Shown here in pieces: positions 38,430-46,802 of a stretch of 64,000 nt of DNA; within the stretch, counting starts at the first letter, position 1; every line of letters starts with the position of its first letter. A program made the translations under genes and the position numbers. Source of the stretch: Pseudoalteromonas rubra (lineage in GTDB: Bacteria; Pseudomonadota; Gammaproteobacteria; Enterobacterales; Alteromonadaceae). Location: the NCBI RefSeq assembly GCF_005886805.2, contig NZ_CP045429.1, positions 2,450,501 through 2,514,500 on the forward strand, read 5' to 3'. Below the pieces are notes generated by a model. The model was not told where the DNA came from. It did not search any database and was given only the letters and a program-made list of their open reading frames with translations.

Positions 38430-38786
38430 CTATGAACCTCGAGGTCCACTATGAGTGCCGCCAATAACCATTTCACCGACTTTACATGTGTCATTTGACA
38501 GATATAGAGATACCTTTTCACCCGACATAAAAGCAGCCAGAAGGTTAGCGTGTATAGCGTCTAAAGCTGGGTGATCAGGGTAAACTGATGCGTACTTGGG
38601 ACCATATCCGCTTTGGGAAGTGCAACCACTTAACTCAGGAGAAAGGCGGACATTTATACCACCATTAACAACGCTGACAATTTTTATTACCTCTGATGCG
38701 GCTGTCCATCTTGCTCCATCTGCATGTGAAGGAGTGGCAATTGCCAATAGTGCGAACGATGCAATACCTTTCAAGTATTTTTTCAT
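38430..38786 (-). CDS. Small exported protein, paralogue 3 of the local family (cassette gene)
   Basis: 118 residues with a clear signal peptide (KGIASFALLAIATPSHA). The mature part has two cysteines (LSGCTSQ and NDTCKVG) and the helix ALDAIHANLLAAFMSGEKVS, aligned with the proteins at 25786-26124 and 37146-37469. A GGAG ribosome-binding site precedes the ATG. Its 3' end abuts attC-like site C, and a degenerate site lies upstream, so it looks like an integron cassette. No function is recognised; the conserved disulfide-forming pattern suggests work outside the cytoplasm. Confidence 0.7.
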   Translation of the reverse strand: MKKYLKGIASFALLAIATPSHADGARWTAASEVIKIVSVVNGGINVRLSPELSGCTSQSGYGPKYASVYPDHPALDAIHANLLAAFMSGEKVSLYLSNDTCKVGEMVIGGTHSGPRGS

Positions 38787-38807
38787 TTATGACTCCATTA
38801 TTGAACT

Positions 38808-38860
38808 GACATATAAAGCCGCACTCACAGGTTTGTCCGGGGCAACGCTTTGTTAGGGCC
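38808..38860 (-). repeat. Degenerate attC-like site D
   Basis: Has a TTTGTTAGGGC right end and a TATAAAGCC left end with partly pairing inner arms. The left end lacks the AAC box, so it is probably damaged. Between it and 39060 there is only a short decayed open stretch that I cannot assign. Confidence 0.35.
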
Positions 38861-39061
38861 TGATTTAACTAGCCAAGAAGCAGCAGTAATATTAAATATT
38901 AGTATCAAGCCAACAGATAGGCCAGCATAAAGTATTTATTGCTGAGATAGCCCAAAAACAAAGAGCAACATTAGATTGCCTGACAGTAAGAGAACTGGAC
39001 CAAACATTGACATTGGTATAGGTGCAGGAAAGAGCAACATTGTGGAAAGAAAACCAAAACA

Positions 39062-39245
39062 CTAGAAAAAGGCGCTCACGGGCATTGGTTTTGAATAGGT
39101 GTCTCCTTTAACCCTATTTTACAATGGATATCCGTGTTTTTTCCCTCACTGAGCGCTGGTTTTGAATGGGTGTCTTCTTTAATTGTTATTCCAAAATCAG
39201 ACCCAAATGTAGGACAGTTTTTGATTGGGTGTCCGTGTTATTCCT
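39062..39245. repeat. REP-type cluster between cassette-like genes
   Basis: Contains GGCGCTCACGGGCATTGG, GCGCTGGTTTTGAATGGGTG, AGGACAGTTTTTGATTGGG and TGTCCGTGTT modules, as in the larger arrays. There is no gene. Confidence 0.75.
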
Positions 39246-39246
39246 G

Positions 39247-39341
39247 CTTAGCCGCAGCCACATGGAGCTTGTTTTGTGTTAGCGTAGCGACAACACAAAA
39301 CAAGCGGAGTGAGAGCTGTCGGGTACAGTGGCTTGTTAAGT
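39247..39341 (-). repeat. attC-like site E with a strong central hairpin
   Basis: Outer ends GCTTAGCCGCAGCCAC and GTGGCTTGTTAAG pair imperfectly. The centre has a perfect inverted repeat (CTTGTTTTGTGTT and AACACAAAACAAG). The TTA stop of the gene to its right lies inside the GTTAAG box, as in genuine cassettes. Confidence 0.65.
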
Positions 39342-39761
39342 GTTTTTCTTGGCAAGCTCATAGATATAGCCAGAATATGAAAGAAAGATTTTGGTTCCGG
39401 CTTGTATCACAAAGGAACCAAATACACGCCAGGGCTTTCCACCACAAAAGATCTCGATATTTTCCACACTTTCTAAATTCTCAATACCTAAGTCACTGAA
39501 AAATACTCTATGGTATGAGTGTAAGTCTCGTTCATTAAACATCTCTGTTTGGTAACTAACTTCACTACAAGTATCTGTGCCAACTGTTGCTTTTCCATCC
39601 TCGTAGCTTATTGCTAGGGACAGAAATTTATTTGCCTCATCTTCTGACATATTACTGATAGCTGAAGCTGCAATCCTATCGACCGTCCATTGCCCAATAT
39701 ATTCTTGGCCATATGACCAAGAAGAAAATAAAATCAAAAATGGTACTAGCAAGTTCTTCAT
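39336..39761 (-). CDS. Exported hypothetical protein (cassette gene)
   Basis: About 141 residues from the ATG at 39761, chosen because AGGAG lies just upstream; the frame extends five codons further. A signal peptide (MKNLLVPFLILFSSWSYG) is followed by QEYIGQWTVDRIAASAIS, and two cysteines occur later (TDTCSEV and EIFCGGK). No known domain was recognised; the compact size and the GQW start recall small lipocalin-like proteins, but this is weak. The gene lies exactly between attC-like sites E and F, so it is a single-gene cassette with its stop inside site E. Confidence 0.65.
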   Translation of the reverse strand: MKNLLVPFLILFSSWSYGQEYIGQWTVDRIAASAISNMSEDEANKFLSLAISYEDGKATVGTDTCSEVSYQTEMFNERDLHSYHRVFFSDLGIENLESVENIEIFCGGKPWRVFGSFVIQAGTKIFLSYSGYIYELAKKNT

Positions 39762-39778
39762 ATCTCTCCTGAACACTT

Positions 39779-39846
39779 AACGCCTTGCTCACCGGAAAAT
39801 TGGGAGCGCAGCGAGTAATTTTTCCGAGTGCAGCAACTTGTTATGC
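39779..39846 (-). repeat. attC-like site F (best conserved)
   Basis: A 68-base site. On the minus strand it starts GCATAACAAGTTGCTG and ends GAGCAAGGCGTTAAG, with inner arms CGGAAAAATT and AATTTTCCG. GTTAAGT fits the GTTRRRY consensus. The stop of the DUF4145 gene overlaps its start. This is the clearest attC of the window. Confidence 0.7.
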
Positions 39847-40461
39847 ATCACGCCTCTCTATAGCCTCTCTAGCGCCCTCAGGCAAGGAGCCGTAAAGCTC
39901 TTCTATTTCTCTGGGTCGAGTTATTCGATCCTGAACAATTAGATTCACAAGCCGGAAAAGATGATTTGCTATTTCTGGGGAATCATTTAAATCTATTTCT
40001 CCCGGGTGTACTGCGTTGTTACCAACAACACGACAAATATCTAGAGACCTCTGGACCAAAGGCGGAAGGCCCGCTTCAACTAAAGAAGCAATATCATTAT
40101 TGATATTATTGCCTGGCAGCCCTAAATGAACCATTAGCTTCTGAATGCATAATCGAAGCAAGGCCGCAGCCCCTTTAGGAGATCTTGCCACAATATCTCG
40201 CGCTTCTTCATAATCCTGCAGGCAGTTTTCTGGAAGGTCAGGGTTTGGAAGTTCTACTGTTCCTGATGATGGATAAATCATTCGACCATCTAGCCAGTAA
40301 GACAGTTTTTTACAATGTGAGCATGTTGCAACAGTCATGGCATTTTGGTGGTAATTCCCCCAAAGGAAATGATAACCATTCCCCCAATGTTGCTTTGCAT
40401 AAACCCCACACAAAGGGCAATGAAAGTCCTCTTTTTGATGTTCTGGTGGATAATGTTGCAT
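39841..40461 (-). CDS. DUF4145 domain protein with zinc-ribbon N-terminus (cassette gene)
   Basis: 206 residues. The N-terminus has CPLCG and CSHC pairs, which probably bind zinc. The C-terminal domain ARDIVARSPKGAAALLRLCI, then LDICRVVGNNAVHPGEIDL, is characteristic of DUF4145, found alone or fused to restriction and anti-phage proteins. A defence role is possible but not shown. GGGAG precedes the ATG. The stop lies in attC-like site F, and a GTTATGC box follows on the other side (near 40483), so it is the outermost cassette next to acnB. Confidence 0.8.
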   Translation of the reverse strand: MQHYPPEHQKEDFHCPLCGVYAKQHWGNGYHFLWGNYHQNAMTVATCSHCKKLSYWLDGRMIYPSSGTVELPNPDLPENCLQDYEEARDIVARSPKGAAALLRLCIQKLMVHLGLPGNNINNDIASLVEAGLPPLVQRSLDICRVVGNNAVHPGEIDLNDSPEIANHLFRLVNLIVQDRITRPREIEELYGSLPEGAREAIERRDA

Positions 40462-40473
40462 TACTTCTCCCTA

Positions 40474-40930
40474 TGCATAACAGCTTATTAGCGTGAATAC
40501 CGGTTAGATCCAGTTCCTGAAACCGTACAGATCCATAGCCAAATTATTTTATTCATAATAAGAACAATAACCTACCACCATTACTCTTGTAGCTCAAGCC
40601 AAAATGGCTTTGTTGAAACCGGGCCTTGTTCATAGCGAGACTTAGGGTCTCGTTATGTAAAACTACTAACCTTTTGAATCTAATTAACTTAAATCAGAGC
40701 TTCACTTAAACGAGACCTTCAAGCGCGGAGAAAACGAGAAATTTGACATAGAAGCTGACTAGATTCACTTATACCTGTATAAGCAAACAGTATTTATATG
40801 TAGTATGCCGTAGCCCCTATTTTTGGAGTCTGTACACATTGAAGTTAGCACGCGCCATTACTGTCAGAACACAAAGAAAACTTCTAAACAGCTATCAATA
40901 TATCCAGCCCACAACCCCCAATCTCCACCC
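40474..40930. other. Spacer between the cassette region and acnB
   Basis: No gene can be supported in this 457-base stretch. A GCATAAC box at its left edge (near 40480) may be the end of another, truncated attC or the attI-proximal side of the array; no integrase gene or attI could be recognised. Confidence 0.5.
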
Positions 40931-40933
40931 AAT

Positions 40934-40961
40934 AAAAAAGCGCGTATAAACGCGCTTTTTT
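40934..40961 (-). terminator. Rho-independent terminator of acnB
   Basis: An 11-base perfect stem (AAAAAAGCGCG / CGCGCTTTTTT) around a 6-base loop, 22 bases after the acnB stop, with a T-run on the minus strand. Confidence 0.92.
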
Positions 40962-40982
40962 CAGTCTTTTAACCTATGAAGA

Positions 40983-43793
40983 TTAAAGTACTTTAACAGG
41001 TACCGCTTGCTCTGAACCGAACTTAGTTGTCAGTTCTTCTTCAAGTGGGGTGAACGCAGTCAGATCGATGCCTTCAACTGCGGCCTGGTACTCGTCCATA
41101 GTTGGGAAACGACCCAGAATCGTTGAAAGTACTACCAGTGGCGTAGAGCCAAGTAGTGATTCACCTTTCTTCTCGCTAGAATCCGCTACAACACGGCCCT
41201 GGAACAGGCGCGTAGAAGTTGCGATAACTGTGTCACCTGGTTCTGCTTTTTCCTGGTTACCCATACACAGGTTACATCCAGGACGCTCAAGATACAGGAT
41301 GTTTTCGTACTTAGTACGTGCAGCCGTCTTCGGATTTTCATCGTCAAACTCAAAGCCTGCGTACTTAGCCAACACTTCCCAGTCGCCTTCTGATTTTAGC
41401 TCATCAACAATGTTATATGTTGGTGGCGCAACAACCAGTGGTGCTTTGAACTCGATTGAACCATTTTGCTTCTCAAGGTTACGTAGCATCTGCGCGATGA
41501 TCTGCATGTCACCTTTGTGAACCATACAAGAACCAACGAAGCCCAGGTCAACTGGCTTGCCATCGTAGAAAGAAACAGGACGGATCACGTCGTGCGTGTA
41601 ACGCTTAGAAACGTCTTCGTTGTTTACATCCGGGTCAGCAATCATTGGTTCAACGATTTCGTCCAGGTTAACAACGACTTCTGCGTAGTACTTAGCATTG
41701 TCATCAGGTGCAAGTGCAGGTTGCTCACCAGAATTGATACCCGCGATACGCTCATCGGCCAAGTCGATAAGGCCTTGTAACGTCTTCGCTTCGTTCTCCA
41801 TGCCCTTGTTGATCATGATCTGGATGCGGCTCTTCGCCAGCTCGATTGACTTGATCAACGTTTCATCGTTAGAGATACAGATTGACGCTTTCGCTTTCAT
41901 CTCTGCAGTCCAGTCAGTGAAAGTGAACGCCTGGTCAGCCATCAGAGTACCAATGTGTACTTCGATGATACGGCCCTGGAATACGTTCTCACCGCCGAAT
42001 TGCTTCAGCATTTGTGCCTGAGTCGCGTGTACCACATCACGGAAGTCCATGTGCTTAGCCATGGCACCTTTGAAGGTTACTTTTACAGACTCTGGAATTG
42101 GCATTGCTGATTCACCAGTCGCCAGTGCCAGCGCAACAGTACCTGAGTCAGCACCGAATGCCACACCTTTAGACATACGCGTGTGCGAGTCACCACCGAT
42201 GATGATAGCGCGGTCATCCACAGTAATGTCGTTCAGTACTTTGTGGATTACGTCTGTCATTGAATGGTAAACCCCTTTCGGGTCACGCGCGGTGATCAGA
42301 CCAAACTTGTTCATGAACGCCATTAGCTTAGGAATGTTCGCTTGCGCTTTTTTATCCCAAACAGACGCTGTGTGACAGCCTGACTGATATGCGCCGTCTA
42401 CCAAAGGAGAAATCGTAGAAGCAGCCATGGCTTCCAGCTCCTGAGACGTCATTGGACCTGTGGTGTCCTGAGAACCGACGATGTTCACTTTAACACGAAC
42501 GTTAGAACCAGCATGAAGTGGTGTGTCAGAAGCAACACCTACTGCGTTACGGTTGAAGATTTTCTCAACCGCAGTCAGGCCCTGACCTTCATGAGATACT
42601 TCTTTAGACGGTGCATACACTTCTGGTGCTTCAATGCCCAGCGTTTCGGCTGCAAACGTTTGTAGCTTCTTACCGAATACCACAGCGTAAGAACCACCCG
42701 CCTTCATGAACTCTACTTTTTGTGGAGTGAATGAAGAAGATACATCAACCAGCTCTTTGTCGCCGTTGTACAGCTTCTGTGCTTTAGTATCGATAGTAAG
42801 TACAGTGCCTGTAGCCACTGAGTAAGCTTCTTCCAATACTGGGTCGCCGTTCGCGTCAGTCACTACGTTGCCGTTTTCATCGGTTTTCTTCACCCAGTTT
42901 TTAAGGTCAAGACCGATACCACCGGTTACATCAACGGTTGTCAGGAAGATTGGTGCAATACCGTTAGTACCCGCAACAACTGGTGCAATATTGATGAATG
43001 GCACGTACGGGCTTGCTTGTGTACCTGCCCAAAGTGCAACGTTGTTCACACCAGACATACGAGATGAACCTACACCCATAGTGCCTTTTTCAGCAATCAG
43101 CATAACTTTTGCATTTGGGTGCTTCTTCTGCAGCTCAACAATTTCTTGCTGTGCCTCAGGGGTGATCATACATTTACCGTGTAGTTCACGGTCAGCACGT
43201 GAGTGTGCCTGGTTACCTGGAGAAAGTAAGTCAGTTGAGATATCACCTTCACCGGCAATATAAGTAACAACTTCAATTTTCTCTGCAATATCAGGCAGCT
43301 TAGTAAAGAATTCAGCTTTCGCGTAGCTTTCTAAGATGTCTTTTGCAATTGCATTGCCCGCTTTAAACGCCGCTTCTAAACGTGACGTGTCTGCGTCATA
43401 AAGGAAAACCTGCGTTTTAAGTACGTCAGCAGCTTGCTTAGCAACCGCTTCGTCGTTGCCCAGTGCAAGGTCAAGTAGTACCGCAATTGAAGGACCGCCT
43501 TTCATGTGAGAAAGCAGTTCAAATGCAAAGTCCGCAGAAATTTCAGCTACAGTCTCTTCGCCCAGGATAATTTCTTTTAGGAATTGTGCTTTCACACCAG
43601 CTGCGCTGGTTGTGCCCGGAAGCGTGTTGTAGATGAAGAAGTTCAGAGAATCTTCACGGTGCTCATGCCCTGTGTCTTTGATTTGGGCAATAATTTCAGA
43701 TAGCAGATCAGCGCTATCGATTGGTTTTGGACTCAATCCAAGTTCCGTTTTACGGGTTTGGATTTCTTCCATGTACTCATTATACAAACTCAT
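40983..43793 (-). CDS. acnB: Aconitate hydratase B (bifunctional, long form)
   Basis: 936-residue aconitase of the TCA cycle that isomerises citrate to isocitrate; AcnB proteins can also act in the methylcitrate cycle. The N-terminal HEAT-like domain is followed by the swivel domain with GEGDISTDLLSPGNQAHSR. The catalytic domains have IIGGDSHTRMSKGVAFGADS, and the 4Fe-4S ligand cysteines are in VGSCMVHKGD (near residue 761) and PGCNLCMGNQ (near 837). It is about 70 residues longer than E. coli AcnB as I recall it. GAGG precedes the ATG. It is monocistronic, ending in a strong terminator. Its 3' end is duplicated, in decayed form, at 35461-35545. Confidence 0.95.
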   Translation of the reverse strand: MSLYNEYMEEIQTRKTELGLSPKPIDSADLLSEIIAQIKDTGHEHREDSLNFFIYNTLPGTTSAAGVKAQFLKEIILGEETVAEISADFAFELLSHMKGGPSIAVLLDLALGNDEAVAKQAADVLKTQVFLYDADTSRLEAAFKAGNAIAKDILESYAKAEFFTKLPDIAEKIEVVTYIAGEGDISTDLLSPGNQAHSRADRELHGKCMITPEAQQEIVELQKKHPNAKVMLIAEKGTMGVGSSRMSGVNNVALWAGTQASPYVPFINIAPVVAGTNGIAPIFLTTVDVTGGIGLDLKNWVKKTDENGNVVTDANGDPVLEEAYSVATGTVLTIDTKAQKLYNGDKELVDVSSSFTPQKVEFMKAGGSYAVVFGKKLQTFAAETLGIEAPEVYAPSKEVSHEGQGLTAVEKIFNRNAVGVASDTPLHAGSNVRVKVNIVGSQDTTGPMTSQELEAMAASTISPLVDGAYQSGCHTASVWDKKAQANIPKLMAFMNKFGLITARDPKGVYHSMTDVIHKVLNDITVDDRAIIIGGDSHTRMSKGVAFGADSGTVALALATGESAMPIPESVKVTFKGAMAKHMDFRDVVHATQAQMLKQFGGENVFQGRIIEVHIGTLMADQAFTFTDWTAEMKAKASICISNDETLIKSIELAKSRIQIMINKGMENEAKTLQGLIDLADERIAGINSGEQPALAPDDNAKYYAEVVVNLDEIVEPMIADPDVNNEDVSKRYTHDVIRPVSFYDGKPVDLGFVGSCMVHKGDMQIIAQMLRNLEKQNGSIEFKAPLVVAPPTYNIVDELKSEGDWEVLAKYAGFEFDDENPKTAARTKYENILYLERPGCNLCMGNQEKAEPGDTVIATSTRLFQGRVVADSSEKKGESLLGSTPLVVLSTILGRFPTMDEYQAAVEGIDLTAFTPLEEELTTKFGSEQAVPVKVL

Positions 43794-44048
43794 ATAAACC
43801 TCGTCAGGCAGTAATACGTGTAGATAGAACCGCGCTATTCTACCCTACTTTGCCGTTTCACGTAATCATTTAACTAAAAAAGCCTGTTTTAACGTCACTT
43901 TTCTAGTCGGATTCACATTCAGCGTGAGGCTGCTTTATACCAAACATCATCGCTTAGCAAAAATGAAAATGTGAAATTCCGACTAATTGTCTAGTGTCGA
44001 CGAGCGCGCGTTTATGCTGCTAAGAACTTACACCTGACCAAACGACTC

Positions 44049-46043
44049 TTAGCTATCTGCGGCATTATCGCTGAGCACCAATGTCGTCAGTGAACGCCTC
44101 ACGGAGCGGGATACGGGCGGCGCAGTTCTGCCCACTCGACCCATAAAGACCAGGTTTTTATGCTCGGGAATAAAAGACTTATAGAGGCGCTGACATGCCT
44201 TTGCTCGCCTGCAAACGGATTGATCGTCTGTAAAGGTCACATCGTTGTCGAGGTAACGGGAGAAAATAACCGGTGTTAACCCCGGCTGTAAGCCAAGCTG
44301 CAAAGCATCGGTCATTAACCAGAACCGATAAATCGCTCGCCCGGCCGCCAGATAGTCATTCTGTAATTCAGCCGGATGAGGGGCGCACAGGGTAAAGTGT
44401 GCACTCGAACAAATGCCCGGGAGCAAATCTAATTGAATTCTGGGTGCGAGCGTACCAAACAGGTATCGATTTAAAAAGGCAACCCGGCTCCACTTTTTGA
44501 AGGCCCACTGCATCAGCTGGCCCGTGCCTTTATCTATGCCCAGCGCTTGCTCTGGTATTTTGCTGTCACTAAATTGCTGGCCCCAATCAATGATCTCCTT
44601 ATGGACGTGATAGGCCTCCTTCATGGTCAATCTGGTTTTCGCATTTTTAAAGTTCAACCAGGCGCACCGCCATTTTTGCGCCAGGCTCTCATAAAAGTGC
44701 AGCTTAAAGCCAGCAGGTAAACACTGCTGCAACGCGGCTTTTTCCTCATCCGTCAACGCCCGGGTCCCCATTGGACGGCGCTGCACTGTGCGGGTTTTAA
44801 CATAGGGAAGCAATGGATCCGGCTTTACGTTACTGTCCAGCTCTAACTCAACCTGATAATGAAGCGTATTGGCAAGGCCTGCTGGCGCTTGCGTCTCTGT
44901 CTGCTTCACAACCGCTCGGCAATGGTAGCGACTGGCCGCAATATCAATGGCTTCCAATAGCATGCCGTGCGCCAGCTCGCTGGAATGTCCATCCAAATCA
45001 TATACGCTGTGCTCACTGGTATTACTGGCATAAATGATAAATGTCGTGTCACTGAGCAGTTTAAAACGCCATGGCTGGGTGTTGTCGCCACTGGGTGCCC
45101 ACTTGGCCAGTTCAATCACTTTTTCCGCCGTCGTCATCGCATTGCTTGCGGGCACGGATCCTGAGGGCTTGGCGTCGTGCCGGGGCGTCTGTAGTTTTTT
45201 CCTGATCAGTTTGAACAAAAACTGTTGTAGAGGGTTACGGTTGCCAGCCGGCCGCCATACTTTTTTCATTTTATTGCTGAAGGCATCAAAGTGCAGGCTA
45301 CGCGGCGCGCAGATAACCGGGCCACGATTAAGCAGTATTTTAGCAACCTGAGCCACTGCCACGCCCGTCGCTAGCTGGCATCCAACCACAGTCGAGGGCC
45401 CTTTTTTATTCGCCAGGTCCACAGTTGACGGGTCAACCAGTGCCGATTTCTGCAAATTGGCGGGGGTCAGGCCCAGATAAAACCGGATGTACTGGTCACA
45501 CTCCGTATATCCCGCAAGGTCAAAGTACTGCTCGAACGACATTTTTCCGGGCAGGAAGTTAATGTATGCAGTCCCCATTCCAATGGGCGCAGCCGTCGTT
45601 GCCGGTATGCCCAGGTCATAGCACTGTGCAAACACACGCCGCCTTATATTCAATACAAAGAAATCCAGTGCATCAATATAGCAATCAACATCGGCTAAAA
45701 ACTCAGTCAGATTATGCTCGGTCACCCCCTCACTGAACCCTGTGATCTCAATATCAGGGTTGATTTCTCTGGCCATATTGATCATCGTATCGAGCTTTTT
45801 TTTACCATAACTTGCGGTCGTTGCGCCCACCTGTCGATTGGTGTTTTCACACCCAAACTCGTCAAAATCAGCAAGATTAAACCGTGTGATCCCCAGCCTG
45901 ACCAACGCCAATAAATGAGACCCTCCTACGCCCCCTAACCCCGCAATGGCCACCTTTTTACGTTTTAAAACCTGTTGCTCTGTGGAGGTCACCCACCCAA
46001 TGTTTCTGGAAAAAGCCAGATCATAATCAAAATGCGTATTCAT
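44049..46043 (-). CDS. E1-like (ThiF) adenylyltransferase fused to a nitroreductase-like domain
   Basis: About 664 residues. The N-terminal E1/ThiF domain (about 1-270) has the nucleotide-binding AIAGLGGVGGSHLLALVRLG (Gly-rich loop at 35-41), ADFDEFGCENTNRQ and the later GPSTVVGCQLATGVAVAQ. The C-terminal domain (about 305-650) opens AKWAPSGDNTQPWRFKLL, the FMN-contact pattern of nitroreductases. The combination resembles mycobacterial Rv1355c. It presumably activates a carboxylate as an adenylate and carries a flavin-dependent redox step, but the substrate is unknown. Of three tandem ATGs, the third (46043) has the best spacing to AAGGA. It follows the acyltransferase gene closely, so the two form an operon. 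Confidence 0.82.
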   Translation of the reverse strand: MNTHFDYDLAFSRNIGWVTSTEQQVLKRKKVAIAGLGGVGGSHLLALVRLGITRFNLADFDEFGCENTNRQVGATTASYGKKKLDTMINMAREINPDIEITGFSEGVTEHNLTEFLADVDCYIDALDFFVLNIRRRVFAQCYDLGIPATTAAPIGMGTAYINFLPGKMSFEQYFDLAGYTECDQYIRFYLGLTPANLQKSALVDPSTVDLANKKGPSTVVGCQLATGVAVAQVAKILLNRGPVICAPRSLHFDAFSNKMKKVWRPAGNRNPLQQFLFKLIRKKLQTPRHDAKPSGSVPASNAMTTAEKVIELAKWAPSGDNTQPWRFKLLSDTTFIIYASNTSEHSVYDLDGHSSELAHGMLLEAIDIAASRYHCRAVVKQTETQAPAGLANTLHYQVELELDSNVKPDPLLPYVKTRTVQRRPMGTRALTDEEKAALQQCLPAGFKLHFYESLAQKWRCAWLNFKNAKTRLTMKEAYHVHKEIIDWGQQFSDSKIPEQALGIDKGTGQLMQWAFKKWSRVAFLNRYLFGTLAPRIQLDLLPGICSSAHFTLCAPHPAELQNDYLAAGRAIYRFWLMTDALQLGLQPGLTPVIFSRYLDNDVTFTDDQSVCRRAKACQRLYKSFIPEHKNLVFMGRVGRTAPPVSRSVRRSLTTLVLSDNAADS

Positions 46044-46052
46044 CATCATTCC

Positions 46053-46802
46053 TTAGGATAATTCACAGGCAAGTTCAGTATTATTTAACTGCTGAGAAAG
46101 CCGGCGCTCCACAGCCAGGTATAGATCGCTGAGTACGTCACTGCGAAGCTGCTGCGCCTTAAACTCATGCGTATCAAAGTGATATACCGCCCTGCAACCT
46201 CTATGCTCAATATCTTCACTAAGCCTGGTGAGGGTCAGGCCAAGCATTTTAAGGTGTTTGGTTAACTTTGAATTGGCCAACAATAAAGTGCCCCGACACT
46301 GGTGTGCTTTAGCCAGGGCAATACAACAGAAATACAAGCTTACAGACATAAGCTGAGTGTGTTGATACGTAAGCTGCAGCAAAGTACTTGCCTCACCCTG
46401 GCGATAACTGTTGTTATTTTGACGCCTTACTTCAGGCAGCAATGCCAGCCGGGAGCATTCACTTAACGTACCCGACTGCAACAATGGCAACAACAGGCTC
46501 GTTTTTAAATACCCACCGTACTGGTCCTGGCTGGGTAAGGTTAAAGACGAATGAGGCGAAGGAATGATCAATCGAATACACCCGACATATTGCTTGCTGG
46601 GCTTATGCTGCAACAAACAATGAATTGAATGATTGTCGTATTCGTCCCGTTCCAGTTGTGTTTGCTGCCTCGCTTCCCAGCTCAGCTCATCACAATAAAC
46701 TTGATGACGGATATAAAAAACGGCGTCCTTTTGTTTTTGCGACTGCGCGAGCTGTACGTCAAATGTTCGCATGAACTCAGCGCCAACAGACATAGATTCC
46801 AT
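46053..46802 (-). CDS. LuxI-like / exosortase-associated acyltransferase (GNAT fold)
   Basis: 249 residues from the ATG at 46802 (AAGGAA ribosome-binding site; the frame is open further upstream without family support). The region FYIRHQVYCDELSWEA, then LERDEYDNHSIHCLL, VGCIRLIIPSP and SECSRLALLPE, matches the acyltransferase family described as PEP-CTERM/exosortase system-associated, related to autoinducer synthases. The reaction would be transfer of an acyl chain to an amino group. No exosortase or PEP-CTERM protein is in the window. It is directly followed by the E1-nitroreductase gene and probably works in the same pathway. True LuxI activity is not indicated. Confidence 0.78.
   Translation of the reverse strand: MESMSVGAEFMRTFDVQLAQSQKQKDAVFYIRHQVYCDELSWEARQQTQLERDEYDNHSIHCLLQHKPSKQYVGCIRLIIPSPHSSLTLPSQDQYGGYLKTSLLLPLLQSGTLSECSRLALLPEVRRQNNNSYRQGEASTLLQLTYQHTQLMSVSLYFCCIALAKAHQCRGTLLLANSKLTKHLKMLGLTLTRLSEDIEHRGCRAVYHFDTHEFKAQQLRSDVLSDLYLAVERRLSQQLNNTELACELS

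Noticed and set aside
38880..39060. Possible short gene or decayed antitoxin on the plus strand
   Set aside because: A frame of about 40 codons ends in a stop with no start or ribosome-binding site; similarity to any antitoxin is too weak to state.
46053..46802. Autoinducer (AHL) synthase
   Set aside because: The LuxI-like fold features are shared with exosortase-associated acyltransferases, the order with an E1-nitroreductase gene is not that of a quorum-sensing pair, and no LuxR gene is adjacent.
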